From the NCBI RefSeq assembly GCF_004664715.2, contig NC_051076.1:310001-374000 (forward strand): a stretch of 64,000 bases of DNA, written 5' to 3'. The stretch is from Peromyscus leucopus (taxonomy: Eukaryota > Chordata > Mammalia > Rodentia > Cricetidae). The first letter of the stretch is position 1. The number at the start of each line of letters is the position of its first letter. The notes under the pieces are model-generated. The model saw only the letters and a program-made list of their open reading frames with translations. It was not told where the DNA came from and did not search any database. This document shows positions 1-10,628 of the stretch, piece after piece. The position numbers and the translations under genes were made by a program.

Positions 1-625
1 ATATGGACCAATGGAATCGAATTGAAGACCCTGACATTAATCCATGCACATATGAACACCTGGTTTTTGACAAAGGAGCCAAAACTATACAATGGAACAA
101 AGAAAGTATCTTCAACAGCACAGTGACCATAATTAATACATATATTTCAATAACAACTTTAAATGTCAATGGCTTCAGTTTTCCAATCAAAAGACACAGG
201 CCGACTGAATGGATCAAGAATAAAATCCATCTATCTGTGGTCTAATAGAAATAAATCTTAGCTTTAAAATAGGCACTTCATTGGAATAAAAGAGTAGTGA
301 TACGTACTCCAATAAAAATGGGACTAGGAAGCAAGCAGGCCCTGCTACCCTAATATCTGACAAAATAGACTTCAAACTAAAATTTATTAGAAGAGAAAGA
401 GAAGGACACTTCACTGTAATTAAGGTAACCAAGAGGCCATTACTATCCTAAACAAGTATGCACCCAAACTCTGGGGTACATAATTTCATTTAAAATATAC
501 TACTGGATTTAAAGATAAGATTTACATCAGTCCATTAATAGTAGGTGATTTCAATATCCCTCTTTCACCAATAGACAGGTTTCTGGACAAAAAATAAACA
601 GAGAAGCATAATTAACTGATACCAT
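1..625 (+). mobile_element. L1 ORF2 remnants (C-terminal piece, then endonuclease piece)
   Basis: Bases 1-118 translate to a fragment beginning DQWNRIEDPDINP and containing FDKGAKTIQW, which is the rodent L1 ORF2 region downstream of the reverse transcriptase. From about 150 the sequence switches to the start of ORF2 (TTLNVNG, PIKRHR), followed by endonuclease-domain sequence with VGDFNIPLSPID near 545-580. The order C-terminus then N-terminus cannot come from one colinear L1, so these are two copies or a rearranged copy. Many stops and frameshifts make it inactive. Confidence 0.85.
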
Positions 626-1048
626 ACATTGTGCTGGATAGTTTTATGTCAACTTGACACAAGCTAATATCATTTGAGAAGAGGGAGGGAATTAAGGAAA
701 TGCCTCCACAAGACTGAGTTGTATTCAGGCCTGTAGGGCATTTTCTTAATTAGTGATTGATGGGGGATGGTCCAGCCCATTGGGGGTGGGGCCACCCCTG
801 GGCTGGCGTTCCTCAGTCCTATAAGAAAGCAGGCTCAGGAAGCCACGAGGAGCAAGCCAGTATGAAGCACTCTTCTATGGCCGCTGCATCAGCTCCTGCC
901 TCCAGGTTCCTGCTCTGCTTGAGTTCCTGCCCTGGACTTCTGTCGATGATGACTGATGTGAAAGTGAAGCCAGATAAACCCTACCCTCCCTAAGCTGCTT
1001 TTTGTCACAGTGTTTTCTTTACAGCAATAGTATCGCTAACAAAGACAC
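626..1048 (+). mobile_element. Rodent interspersed repeat inserted in the L1
   Basis: About 420 bp interrupt the L1 endonuclease region, which resumes at about 1049. The insert opens with a TTTTATGTCAACTTGACAC-type motif and ends with CAGCAATAG-type sequence before a degraded CTAAC..AAGACAC end. I recognise this as a common rodent medium-copy repeat but cannot name the family with certainty. Related repeats occur at 2650, 5641, 12524, 40521 and 56471. It has no coding potential. Confidence 0.7.
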
Positions 1049-1661
1049 ATATCAGATGAACTCAACAGATATCTACAGAATATTCCACCCAAACACCAAG
1101 GAACACACATTCTCCTCAGCAGCACATGGAAGTTTCTCAATGACAGACCACATCCTGGGAGACAAGGCAAACATTTAGAAATTCAAAGACTGAAATCACT
1201 CCTTGTATCCTACCTCACTGAAATATAACAAAACCTACAATTGATAGCAAACAGATCCTTAATAAATACATAAACTCATGGAGATTAAAAAACTCATTAC
1301 TGAATAATGAATGAGTCAATGAAAAAAAAAATCAAGAAAGGAATAAAAAATTTCCTGGAATCAGAAGATGAAAAGATTTCTCATGCTCTTGGATTGGTAG
1401 GATGAAATAGTAAAAATAGCCATACTAACAAAGCAATCTAGAGACTCACTGCAATCCCCATCAAAAGTCCAACTCAATTATTCACAGATTTTGAAAGGAC
1501 ATTTTTCAGCTTCATATGGAAACATGAAAACTCCAGGATATATAAAAAAATTCCTGAAAAATAAAAGTAATGCTGGAGGTATCAGCATCCCTGATTTCAA
1601 GTTGTACTACAAAGCTATAGTAATAAAAATGGTAGGATATTGGCACATTGATCAGTGGAAA
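1049..1661 (+). mobile_element. L1 ORF2 remnant, endonuclease end to reverse transcriptase end
   Basis: The sequence resumes with STDIYRIFHPNTKEHTFSS-like endonuclease coding, then jumps by internal deletion to the region after the reverse transcriptase catalytic core. It ends at about 1660 in a HIDQW-like motif. The fragment at position 1 begins with the same DQW motif. Frames are broken throughout. Confidence 0.85.
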
Positions 1662-3150
1662 CATACAGCCTATTGCTGTTGCCCAAGGCTACCCCCCTGA
1701 GGTAGAAGGTAAGCCCATATTGCTGAACATAGAATGCACTTCAGAAACACGGCCCAGATGCCCCGGAGAACTGACCTGAATCCCTCCTCCCTGAGGACTA
1801 GCTTTCATGGTATCAGAGTGTACCACACAAGCTTCCAAAGGAGGGAAGTGAACATCAGTTCTACCCAGATATAACACCTCTGAACCACAACAATGACCAG
1901 CATGGTGATTACTTAAGTGTGCAGGAGTGGTTCATATTACTTGAGGGTAACCAACAGCTCTCTAATTGGACTTTAAGCTTGCTTAACAAGAGTGAAATCA
2001 TGCCTGGTACTGAAAACCTAGCCAACTACCCAGGGCTAGAGATGTCATGGATTTTGAAGGAGAACTGACAACCATTATTTTACCAAACAAGCATAATACC
2101 TGAATAGATTCTAAATATTTGTCCTTATACCCACAGACATGTATAGTCTTCACCTCTCACCAAGGAAACTTCTCTTTGCAATAGATAGAGACCATTATGG
2201 AAAACAATAGATAATCAAGCAATCAAAAAGCAGAATTGTGGAGCCCAGGCCCAATGGATACAACATCTACAAAACACTCCTACACCTAAGACTTAGAAAA
2301 CATTGTGGAAAAGAGCCAGAGGATCAGGAGGTTTACTGTCACATTGTGTCTCCTAGTAATGTTAGAAGTTACACCCATAAGGTCTTATGACTGCCTAAGC
2401 ATTAGCTGCACATGGACAACAACAGATATGCTGGGTAAAAGGAAGACCATGAGGTCTCAACCCTACACAATGAACTATAGGCAACTGGGGAAAGCTGGGA
2501 GGAGGTAAGGTGATCCATTGATTATTTAATACCAGATGGCCAACACTAAATTGATATTTACAAGTAACATTATATGGATTGATGAGGTTATATTTAGGAA
2601 TATATATATATATGCATATTCATATTATATATGTGCATGTAATAACACTTTGTGGTGTTTTGAATAAGAATGGCTTCCATAGGTTCATATGTTTGAATGC
2701 TTAGTCATCAGAGAATGGTGCTACTTGAGAAGGATTAAGAGATCTGGCCTTGCTGGAGCAAGCACATCACTAGGAGTGGGCCTTGAGGTTTCAAAAATCC
2801 AAGCCAGGCCCAGGGGCTCTCTTTCTTCCTGATGTCTGTGGATCTGGATGTAGAACTCTCAGATACTTCTCTAGCAACATGTCTGCCTGCATGTTGCCAT
2901 ATTCTCTGCCATGATGATAATAGACTAAGCCTCTGAAAGGGTAAGCAAGCCCCATTAAATGCTTTCTTTTGTAAGAGATGCCATGGTCACATTATCCCTT
3001 CACAACAACAGAATAATAACTAAGACAATGAAGATATGGTCATGAACTATAAAGAAAGAAAGGATAGGTATAGAGGAGGGTCTGGGTGGAAGAAAGTGAA
3101 AGGAGAAATCATATGATTATAATATCAAAAAATGAAAAATGACAAATACA
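1662..3150 (+). mobile_element. L1 (Lx-like) 3' UTR, split by a repeat
   Basis: Non-coding L1 tail typical of rodents. It includes the GGAGCCCAGGCCCAATGGAT-type and CCCTACACAATGAACTA-type blocks, an AT-rich stretch at 2605-2635, and a distal block at 3027-3145 that ends in a degraded A-rich tail (TATCAAAAAATGAAAAATG). Bases 2650-3026 are a separate insertion. It follows the ORF2 remnant in the same orientation and may belong to it. Confidence 0.75.
2650..3026 (+). mobile_element. Rodent MaLR-like repeat
   Basis: Starts TGTGGTGTTTTGAATAAG and ends TAACTAAGACA. The middle contains the CTCTGAAAGGGTAAGCAAGC block and an ATTAAATGCTTTCTTTT block. The general plan resembles MaLR/ERVL LTRs, but the exact family is uncertain. 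It interrupts the L1 3' UTR, whose sequence continues at about 3027. The repeat at 40521-40940 has the same plan. Confidence 0.7.
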
Positions 3151-3267
3151 TGCACACATCCACAAGTCATAAAATTTTGGAAGATTGACTAATCAAGAAA
3201 TGTGTTATTCACACACCTTGAATGAACATTATGGCATCATTCTGTTATTTTTTAAATTTGAGATGAA

Positions 3268-3420
3268 TTTATAAGACAGGATTTGACATTATATTCCATG
3301 CTTGCTATGTAGCCCAGGCTGGAACTCACTATGTAACTCAGGCTGGCCTTAATTTAAAACAATCCTCTTGATTCAGCCTCCCACTTGCTGGTATTACAGA
3401 TATAAGTCCCCATGCCTGAC
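3268..3420 (-). mobile_element. Degenerate B1 SINE
   Basis: Reads as reverse-complement B1: ATAAGACAGGATTT, then TATGTAGCCCAGGCTGGAAC, then a GCTGGTATTACAG-like block. It is heavily diverged from the intact B1 at 31070, so it is an old copy. 7SL-derived, non-coding. Confidence 0.8.
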
Positions 3421-3934
3421 TTAACTCCTTTATTTTCAAAATGAAGGGAAGCATTATCAATCAAATTTCGTGAGGAAAACGTTAAGCTAATTATGAAATA
3501 AAACCATTAATCAAAGATTCAGTATTATGAATCATGGGCAACCTTACCTTTCATATGTGATGGAAGCAAAAAGAACTCATGTTGACAGACATGCTCTGCT
3601 CTGTACTTCACTTCAACCTTCTTGGAGATTCACTGAGTTTCTTTTCAAGTTTTAATCTTTTTATAAGGAGAATTTGTAACTTATTCTCATCTTTTGCTAA
3701 GATCATAACATTACTGTGGAGACTGAAAACTGAAGCATGAGTCACCTTTTCACAGAGAACGCTTCTAAAGCATTCTCCCTTCTAAGCTTCACAGTTCTTG
3801 GTGGTGTTTATGCAGCTCATTCAATGTAGACTTGGAAACTGAAGAAATGCTATTATGTAGAACTGATGTGCATGCAGGTGTGTATTACAGTTTGCTAAGT
3901 GCTGGAACTAAGTAGACCAGACTTCTTCTAGAAA
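3421..3934. other. Unannotated intergenic sequence
   Basis: No recognised repeat, RNA gene or credible reading frame. Composition is ordinary AT-rich mammalian intergenic DNA. Confidence 0.5.
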
Positions 3935-3944
3935 AGGTTAAGCT

Positions 3945-4148
3945 GGCTGGGTGGTGGTGGTGGTGGTGGCGGCGGCGGCGGCGGCGGCGGCAGCGGCGGC
4001 TGCGCACGCCTTTAATCCCAGCACTCAGGAGGCAGAGCCAGGTGGATCTCTGTGAGTTCGAGGCCAGCCTGGTCTACAGAGAGACTTCCAGGACAGGCAC
4101 CAAAACTACACAGGGAAACCCTGTCTTGAAAAACCAGAAAAAAAAAAA
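3945..4148 (+). mobile_element. B1 SINE with internal triplet expansion
   Basis: A B1 body (TTTAATCCCAGCACT, GAGTTCGAGGCCAGCCTGG, CCCTGTCTTG) followed by an A-rich tail. The 10-bp target duplication AGGTTAAGCT lies at 3935-3944 and 4149-4158. The 5' end, where B1 normally has a single GGTGGC, is expanded to 17 triplets at 3950-4000. This lies at the RNA polymerase III A-box region and probably disrupts it. Confidence 0.93.
3950..4000 (+). repeat. (GGT)6(GGC)8AGC(GGC)2 trinucleotide tract
   Basis: Direct count: six GGT, eight GGC, one AGC and two GGC triplets. The tract sits inside the 5' end of a B1 SINE and apparently arose by slippage of its GGTGGC motif. It is GC-rich and may be unstable or prone to secondary structure. 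Confidence 0.95.
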
Positions 4149-4158
4149 AGGTTAAGCT

Positions 4159-5210
4159 AGCCAAAGAATGAATTTTATGAGCTATTTAAAACTTCACAGA
4201 ACAAATTAACTGAAGAAAATATTTTACTGCATAGGAATTAATATTTTTAATACCTATCCTAAGTCAGACAATGTATTAAGCAGAGGGGATCAGACAGTCA
4301 ATATAATAAATGTCACCCTTACATACGGATCTTGTGCTAGTGACAGACAGGCAGTTAGAGTGAGTTAATAAATGACAGTGTAGAGAAGCCAGTACTCAGA
4401 GCAGGAAATGGGAGGGGAAGAAAGACAAATACCACAAGAGGTCTTTCCTCTATGAAATCTAAATTTAAATGTATATTTTAAAACATGTGTACGAAAGCAG
4501 AAGGTGGTCTGAGAGCAGATGCGGGCTCTGAGGATAGACAAGGAGGACAAGAGAAGGTAACGATGGAGGCATGTAAGCAGAGTATGGCAGCAGCAAATAA
4601 AATGTCACTTTGAAACTCACTGCGTTGAATGCTAACTAAAATGAGTTTAAAATGATTAATCCAATTTTGAAAACATAGTTCAACTTAATAGGACAAAGTT
4701 TGATTTAACTGACTGAAAATGAATTTCATCAGAACACTCATAGTTTAAGAAAGCAAAAATACTCCCCATAGCTCCCTTCAAAGAAGTGAATATTCAAACA
4801 TTCCTTATTTAGACATGGTTTATGATCTTCTATAAAGTGATCCTGCATAATTAATTATTGCTTAGAAATTTATGGCATGTACATATTGCTATTATTCACA
4901 GATTTTCCTATCACTTTTATTTTTTCATTGGGATGATATTTTTCAACATTTTTCTTGTATCTATAGTTTACTGATTTCTACATGTGAAGATTTTTACTTG
5001 GCACTTTTGGGGTTTCTAAAAAACATGTTCTGTAATTACCACCTCTCTTCATATTCCCTTTCTATTTGTTAACTATTAGTTTGGATATGTGCCCTATTGC
5101 ACTAGCCACAAATTCTAGAACAATGTCAAAACGAGGGTAGGAATTCTTCTTGCTTTGATTTTAATGAATATTATGATTCTGTTATTATATAATGTGATCT
5201 TTATTAATAT
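4159..5210. other. Unannotated intergenic sequence
   Basis: About 1.05 kb without a recognised repeat or gene. The short open frames (up to 66 codons) are at chance level. Confidence 0.5.
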
Positions 5211-5303
5211 ATTTCCTCCTCTTCCTCCTCTACCTCCTTCTCCTCAACCTTCTGCTTTTCCTCCTCCATTTCCTTCTCTTCCACCTCCTCTTTCTCCTTC
5301 TTT
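5211..5303 (+). repeat. Pyrimidine-rich CTCCT-type tract
   Basis: About 90 bases almost entirely C and T in an imperfect CCTCCT/TCTTCC pattern, directly upstream of a SINE-like sequence in minus orientation. It may be the expanded, diverged tail of that SINE. Confidence 0.85.
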
Positions 5304-5412
5304 GTGAAACAACATCTTGCCTTATAGCCTAGGCAGGTCTCAAACTCATGATCCCTTCAACTCCACCTCCCACATGCCAAGAACAAAGGCATGGGCCACA
5401 CATGCAGTTATG
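5304..5412 (-). mobile_element. Old B1-like SINE
   Basis: Reverse-complement B1 blocks are visible: CTTATAGCCTAGGCAGGTCTC, CAAACTCATGATCC and AAAGGCATGGGCCAC. Divergence is high and the 5' boundary is uncertain. Confidence 0.6.
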
Positions 5413-5822
5413 GATATTCTTCTTTATGAGAATTGCCCACAATATCCATTTTTCTCCCTGAGATCTTGTTGGGAATGATTTTTAACTGCTTCATATATTT
5501 TAAAATCATTCTTTACAATGAAATTTCATGCATCCATAGACATGAACAAACTACTGATTTGTACACACACTAGGAGTATACCATAAATGGATTTTCCTAA
5601 AAGCAAACCAATAAATAACTACATTTTCTATAATTCCAGCCTTAGTTAGGGTTTTCATTGCTGTGAAGAGACATCATGACTACAGCAACTCATATAAAGA
5701 AAACATTTAATTGGGGTGACTCTCTTAAAGTTTCAGAGGTTCAATAGATTATCACCAAGATGGGAGCATGGCAGCCTGTAGGCAGACATGGTGCCAGAGC
5801 TGAAAGTGCTGCATCTTGCAAG

Positions 5823-6036
5823 CAACAAGAGTTAACTAGGAAACCTCAAAGCCCACCCCACAGTGACGCACTTCCTCCTCCAACAAAGCCATACCCACCA
5901 ACAAGAGTTAACTAGAAAACCTCAAAGCCCACCCCACAGTGACGCACTTCCTCCAACAGAGCCATACCCACCAACAAGAGTTAACTAGGAAACCTCAAAG
6001 TCCACCCCACAGTGACGCACTTCCTCCAACAAAGCC
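5823..6036 (+). repeat. Three tandem copies of a 73-76 bp unit
   Basis: Units begin CAACAAGAGTTAACTAG at 5823, 5899 and 5972. Each continues through CTCAAAGYCCACCCCACAGTG to CCTCCAACA. They differ by one 3-bp indel (CCTCCTCC versus CCTCC) and a few substitutions. The array lies inside a dispersed rodent repeat, so it is a local amplification. Confidence 0.93.
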
Positions 6037-6040
6037 GCGC

Positions 6041-6689
6041 TGTAGTGGTGTTTGCTCTGCCCATGACCTTGGACTATACAGCCCAAAGGAGGTGGTGCTT
6101 CCTGCCGTTGTACATAAGGAAAGAGAGAAGCGTCACATGCCCCTCTCCCTGCTCCTGCCTGTGAAGTGGATTCACTCCTGGTCAGATCAGAGGATGACTT
6201 CTGCTGTCTACTCCATTCTGTAATCATGAGTGTATTTCCTCAATTATATCCTAATACATCTGTTACCCATTTAATAGACTCACATGGATTGATTGTAATT
6301 AGTGGCACCTAACATGGGATGCCATTTGTCTTCTGAAAATTCCTCTGGTCTCATCAAGCCACCGCTGTCCCACAGCCCACTTATAAAACAATCACTCAGA
6401 AGCTTATATTAGTTATAACTGCTCAGCCATTAGCTCAGGCTTATTACTAACTAGCTCTCATACTTAAATCAACCCATAATTCTTATCTATGTTTAGCCAC
6501 GTGGCTTGGTACCTTTTCTCAGTTCTGCCTTATCATCTTGCTTCCTCTGTGTCTGGCTGGTGACTCCTGACTCAGTCCTTCCTTTTCCCAGAATTCTCTT
6601 CATCTGCTCGCCCCACCTATACTTCCTGCCTGGCTACTGGCCAATCAGCATTTTATTAAACCAATGTACAAAAGCATTATCACACAGCA
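6041..6689 (-). mobile_element. ERV (class II-like) fragment: LTR plus leader-like sequence
   Basis: On the minus strand a 363-bp LTR (6327-6689) runs from TGCTGTGTG to AGAAGACA and matches the plan of the LTR at 43331-43743 (GCTGATTGGCCAGTAGCCAGG, AGAATTCTGGGAA). Two bases past its end is TGGCATCCCATGTTAGG, which resembles a tRNA-Lys-type primer-binding site. About 260 bp of leader-like sequence follow, ending CACTACA. The whole insert is bounded by TG...CA and an imperfect 6-bp duplication (CCGCGC/CCACAC). No gag, pol or env coding was seen. Confidence 0.7.
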
Positions 6690-6756
6690 CCACACCTCTT
6701 AATAGTGCCACTCCCTATGAGATTATGAGGGCCAATTACATTCAAACTAACACAAT

Positions 6757-7770
6757 TCCGTTTTAAAGGATATTCTTTAGAAATGAAAAGTATAGGTAGG
6801 AAAGCAGATGGCTGGCTGCTAGGCATTGAGGATAGATGGTGAGATTTACCATAAAAGGTTTACTTACGTTATGGGGAAGGTGAATGTCATGTTTTGTCAT
6901 GGTAGGACCACAGAGGTGAATGAATGATTCTGAACTGTCGTGGAATGTATGTGACAATAAATCTCGATTGCCAACATGATTATACTGAGACACACCTAGA
7001 GATTTGGAAAGCACAATTCTCGGTATGTCTGCAAGGGAGTTTCTAGAGAGGATTTATTAAGGGGAGGAGACCTATCCTGAATGTTTATTCTACAGACTTA
7101 TAGGGGAAAGATAACACTAGCTAGGGAAGATTGGCTCTCTTCTTTCTCTCCGTCCTGGTTAGTGTGATATGAGCCTCTCTGCTGGGTCATACTCTATTCA
7201 CTACAGTGAAGATGGAAACTCTTGGAACTCAGTATTTTGCTCTGGTATTTTGTCACAGTAATGAGAAGTCTATCACAACACAGAATTACACAAAGTTACA
7301 CAAAGTAACTTACTTTAGAAAAGGAACAGCCACAAAATAAACCTAGATGCACCAGGGAAAAGTTATAATGGATAGAGTAACAAAGAAATCTAGGTAAACT
7401 AAGTGAACCACACTGAGGGGAGGGGAGAGAAAGGCCCTAAGAGACTCTTGAGAGAATATTCTCGACACTTGAATGCTAAAGACCCAAAGAACTATTCACA
7501 AACCTATTTGATTTTGGTGTATGTGCATGCATCAGACAGTAACCACACATACTTCTTTTTATAGTTATTAAAGGGGCAAAGGCTATCTCAGTTACCATGG
7601 GCACAACCTGTACCTACATCTTGGTCCCCAAATTCCTTTCTGCAATTAAAAATAAAAGATACAAAACAAAACAAACAACAACAAAAACTGTCCTCTTTGG
7701 AGAGAAATGATTCTAGGAGAAGGTGCAAGGAACACACAGCATGCCTCTGCAGCATTTGAAAGTGAGGAAG
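6757..7770. other. Unannotated intergenic sequence
   Basis: No gene or clear repeat. Around 7225-7290 a TTTTGCTCTGGTATTTTGTCACAGTAATG-like run is faintly reminiscent of rodent LTR ends but is too short to call. Confidence 0.45.
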
Positions 7771-7772
7771 TT

Positions 7773-7866
7773 TGGCCAGCAAAATGGGTCAGCAGGTAAA
7801 GGTGCTTCCTGTCAAACCTGAGTTCAATTCCTGAGACCTACATGGAGGAAGCAACCCGTGAACAGA
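7773..7866 (+). mobile_element. B3/B2-type tRNA-derived SINE
   Basis: GGCCAGCAAAATGGGTCAGC, then AGGTAAAGGTGCTTCCTG, then CCTGAGTTCAATTCC (B-box region), then GAGACCTACATGGAGGAAG. This is the tRNA-like head of a B3-type SINE. It leads into a CA-rich tail that has expanded. Confidence 0.8.
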
Positions 7867-8159
7867 CCCCCACACCACAGACACACACATGCTGCATATA
7901 CACACACCACATACACATACACACCACATAAGCATACACACACACCACATACACATATACCACACACACACACCCCACACATCCCACATAGCACATATGC
8001 ATACACACACCATATACACACACACACACCATATATGCATACACACACACCACATACATGCATACCACACACACCACACACACCACACACACACATACAT
8101 CACCTACACACACACACACACACCACACACCACATACATACACACAACATACACACACA

Positions 8160-8200
<41 letters not shown>
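7866..8200 (+). repeat. Compound CA-rich tract
   Basis: About 335 bases of CA with interspersed CCACATA and ACATACA variants, ending in a pure (CA)n near 8165-8197. It is open in several frames on both strands (up to 121 codons) but encodes only His/Thr or Cys/Val low-complexity peptides, so these are not genes. It probably grew from the SINE tail just upstream. Confidence 0.95.
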
Positions 8201-8849
8201 CTATTCTATTAAAAAGAAAGTAAGTAAGTGAAGGAAAAAAGAGAAGATGGCAGTGAATCAAATGAACATAGGAGCTGCCCTGGAAAAAGTAACAACTGCT
8301 AAATTTTGACAAATTTGATCGACATAATAGTTACAGCATTAGATTACAACCACATAATAAAATAATTATTCAGGCATCCATAATAATATAAGTAAATGAC
8401 TGAGTAAATGGAGGAGAAATGATAACTCTTTGTTCAACAATAATGCCGATGAATAAAATATGAATGAATAAGAAAACTATTCATATGAAAACAGCACAGG
8501 GACAGTACCACTTAATTCATGCTAGAATTTGTGGACAATAACATGAAAATACAGTACAGTTACAAAATATCACATTTATTTTGTTGAATATGAAGTCATT
8601 ATAAATGAAAAACACTAACTTTACTCTGAAGGGTCCTAAGAAACAACAGCTTAGCCATGATCAAGCATGGCATCACCAGTAATAAAACATGCTAACATTA
8701 CATGATGCTAGCATGATACACTGGGAAAGGCACACAGCTTTTTACTAATGCATAAACTTAATCTAACCAGGAGAAAGCACCAAACAAAACATAACCAAGG
8801 CACAGTCTACCATGTAACTGAGAATCCATCAAGAGGCAACATCCTAACA
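8201..8849. other. Unannotated AT-rich sequence
   Basis: No recognised repeat or gene. Confidence 0.5.
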
Positions 8850-9100
8850 AAGACAGGAATTGTCACATCCTGGGATGACTAAATGAGACAGGACAACTAA
8901 GTGTGAAAAGCTGTTGAGTTCTGAAAACGGTCCATACTTTATGTAACAGAGCTTCCAATAACTAAGCCTAATTTCTGAGTTTTTATAAGGTCCTTTGGTT
9001 ATGTGAGATGTTAACACAAGAAAACCCTGTGTGAAGGGCATCTGGGAACCCACGGGCTGCTGTGGCACCCACCTGCCAATCAAACAAGAAGCTATGGTGC
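8850..9100 (+). mobile_element. Possible ancient L1 3' end fragment
   Basis: The stretch TGTGAGATGTTAACACAAG...GTGTGAAGGGCATCTGGGAA resembles a motif found near the 3' ends of old mammalian L1 copies. Divergence is high and the boundaries are guesses. Confidence 0.4.
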
Positions 9101-9349
9101 TGAGCAGCGCTGCTGATGTTGCCACATTACTTTGCAGACTTCACACCTCAAAGAAGTTGAAATCCAGTCTACTTTTTGTTCCTTGTTAGGTTACTGACTT
9201 TATTTCCCCCTTGCCTGGGTATGTAAAATCTGCTCCCACCTTCTTGAAATTAACTAGGCCTTACATATTGTTAATTTGATTTTATTCAGTGTCACAGAAG
9301 ATTCTCATAGCATTGTTGGAGATATTTTTATTAACTCTCTTGCAGTTGT

Positions 9350-9353
<4 letters not shown>

Positions 9354-9419
<66 letters not shown>
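9354..9419 (+). repeat. (TG)n microsatellite
   Basis: An uninterrupted TG dinucleotide run of about 64 bases. Likely polymorphic; no coding role. Confidence 0.98.
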
Positions 9420-9879
9420 TTTTACTTTCCTTTAAACCACAGCATATTTTCACAAGCGTTATTTGGGTGCTTTGGGTTATTCATCTTTAATGTAGGAGAA
9501 ACAATACAGGACCACTTCAGCATCTTGTAGCTCACTGGAAATGATTGACAACAGGCTTCCTGACACAGTCTCTAGAACTGGGAGGTTAGTTCTCTTTGTC
9601 TTTTTCTGTTATTTTATTGGGTGGTCAGAGGAGGCTTTATCATCTAGGTAGAGATCATTTACGACCAGAGGCTGGTAACAAAAATGCCTGTGTTTTGAAA
9701 TTGAGAATTTTAGCTGGATTTCTACTGAGGAAGAACATTTGCATTGCGAACATTTTATCTGGAGTTCCTGCACACTAGAGTCAGAAAGGAGGAAGTGAAG
9801 GAACAGATTACATTTTCATAGGAAAATTAAAGCAAGAGAGTTGGCTTTCTCTACAACAAGTATCAGGAAGTTAGATAAT
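9420..9879. other. Unannotated intergenic sequence
   Basis: No recognised repeat or gene. Open frames are short. Confidence 0.5.
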
Positions 9880-10200
9880 GGCCTGGAAACCGTGAAGTTG
9901 ATTACAAAATGAATATTTAAAAGCCCGTATGATTTAATGCATTCTTGTTTCCATTCCCTTCATTCTTTACAAAGGCAAAGAGTCCTCTGTAAATATTGCT
10001 TTAAGGATTATCAGGCTTTCATTTTCAAATTCATCCAAAGGCCATAATTTAAACCATAATATTGGCTTTGCAAATGTAAACAGAGATTGAGCCATTTTCC
10101 TTTAGCTAATAGGAATACCAATGAAATTACAGCCAATTAAATAATTGCTCTATTAACCTAATGCATTACCAATGCGCTGTGTGGCATGGTAAATGTGTAC
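9880..10200. promoter_or_regulatory. Candidate conserved non-coding element
   Basis: Repeat-free, AT-rich block with dense homeodomain-like words (GCCAATTAAATAATTG at 10132-10147, CTAATGCATTACC) and TTTGCAAATGTAAACA, which combines octamer-like and forkhead-like cores. There is no long open frame. The texture resembles known vertebrate enhancers, but conservation was not tested. Confidence 0.35.
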
Positions 10201-10294
10201 AGAAGCACAGCCCAGAGAAAACAGACGGCATCAAGGTGAAGGTAATGGAGCACAGCATATTCCAAAAGCTGCATTCACGGAGAATAAAACACAT

Positions 10295-10565
10295 ATTGGG
10301 ATATCTCTGACTCTTTTGTCTGTTCTTGGGACTCTTTTCCTCCTGTTGGGTTGCCTTGTCCAGCCTCGATATGAAAACTATTGTCTTGTCATATTGTATG
10401 TTATTTTATCCTGCTTGGCTGTTGTCTCTTGGAGGCCTGCTCTTTTCTGAAGAGGAAATGGAGAGGGAGTGGATTTGGGGGAGACAGGAGGTAGTTAGGG
10501 GGTTAGGTGGGGTGGAGGGTAGGGGTAGAGAAGAAGCTATCTTCAATAAAAAAGAAATTCTGATA
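10295..10565 (+). mobile_element. L1 (Lx-like) 3' end fragment
   Basis: TCTTGGGACTCTTTTCCTCC, GGGTTGCCTTGTCCAGCC and GGCCTGCTCTTTTCTGA, followed by a G-rich block and TTCAATAAAAAAG. The same blocks occur at 14160-14420 and 47875-48125. It is a 5'-truncated L1 tail with a polyadenylation signal. Confidence 0.88.
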
Positions 10566-10628
10566 CATTAATTTCATACTTTATAGTTTTGCAGTTGACT
10601 GAAGGTAGAAAAATCTTAAGAGTTTTTA

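Larger units (their letters stand above)
5641..6756 (+). mobile_element. Rodent repeat (TTAGTTAGGG end), interrupted by an ERV fragment
   Basis: Begins CTTAGTTAGGGTTTTCATTG, continues through TTTCAGAGGTTCAATAG and CAGTGACGCACTTCCTCC, and resumes after an insertion at about 6690 with TAATAGTGCCACTCCC, ending near ATTCAAACTAACAC. The two halves read as one known rodent repeat split by the insertion at 6041-6689. Part of it is locally triplicated at 5823-6036. Family name not certain. Confidence 0.75.

Noticed and set aside
5823..6036. Direct repeats considered as a CRISPR-like array
   Set aside because: Head-to-tail tandem units without unique spacers, in mammalian DNA inside a known type of repeat.
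7789..8223. Overlapping open frames of 90-121 codons on both strands
   Set aside because: They lie in the CA-rich tract and encode only His/Thr or Cys/Val low-complexity peptides.
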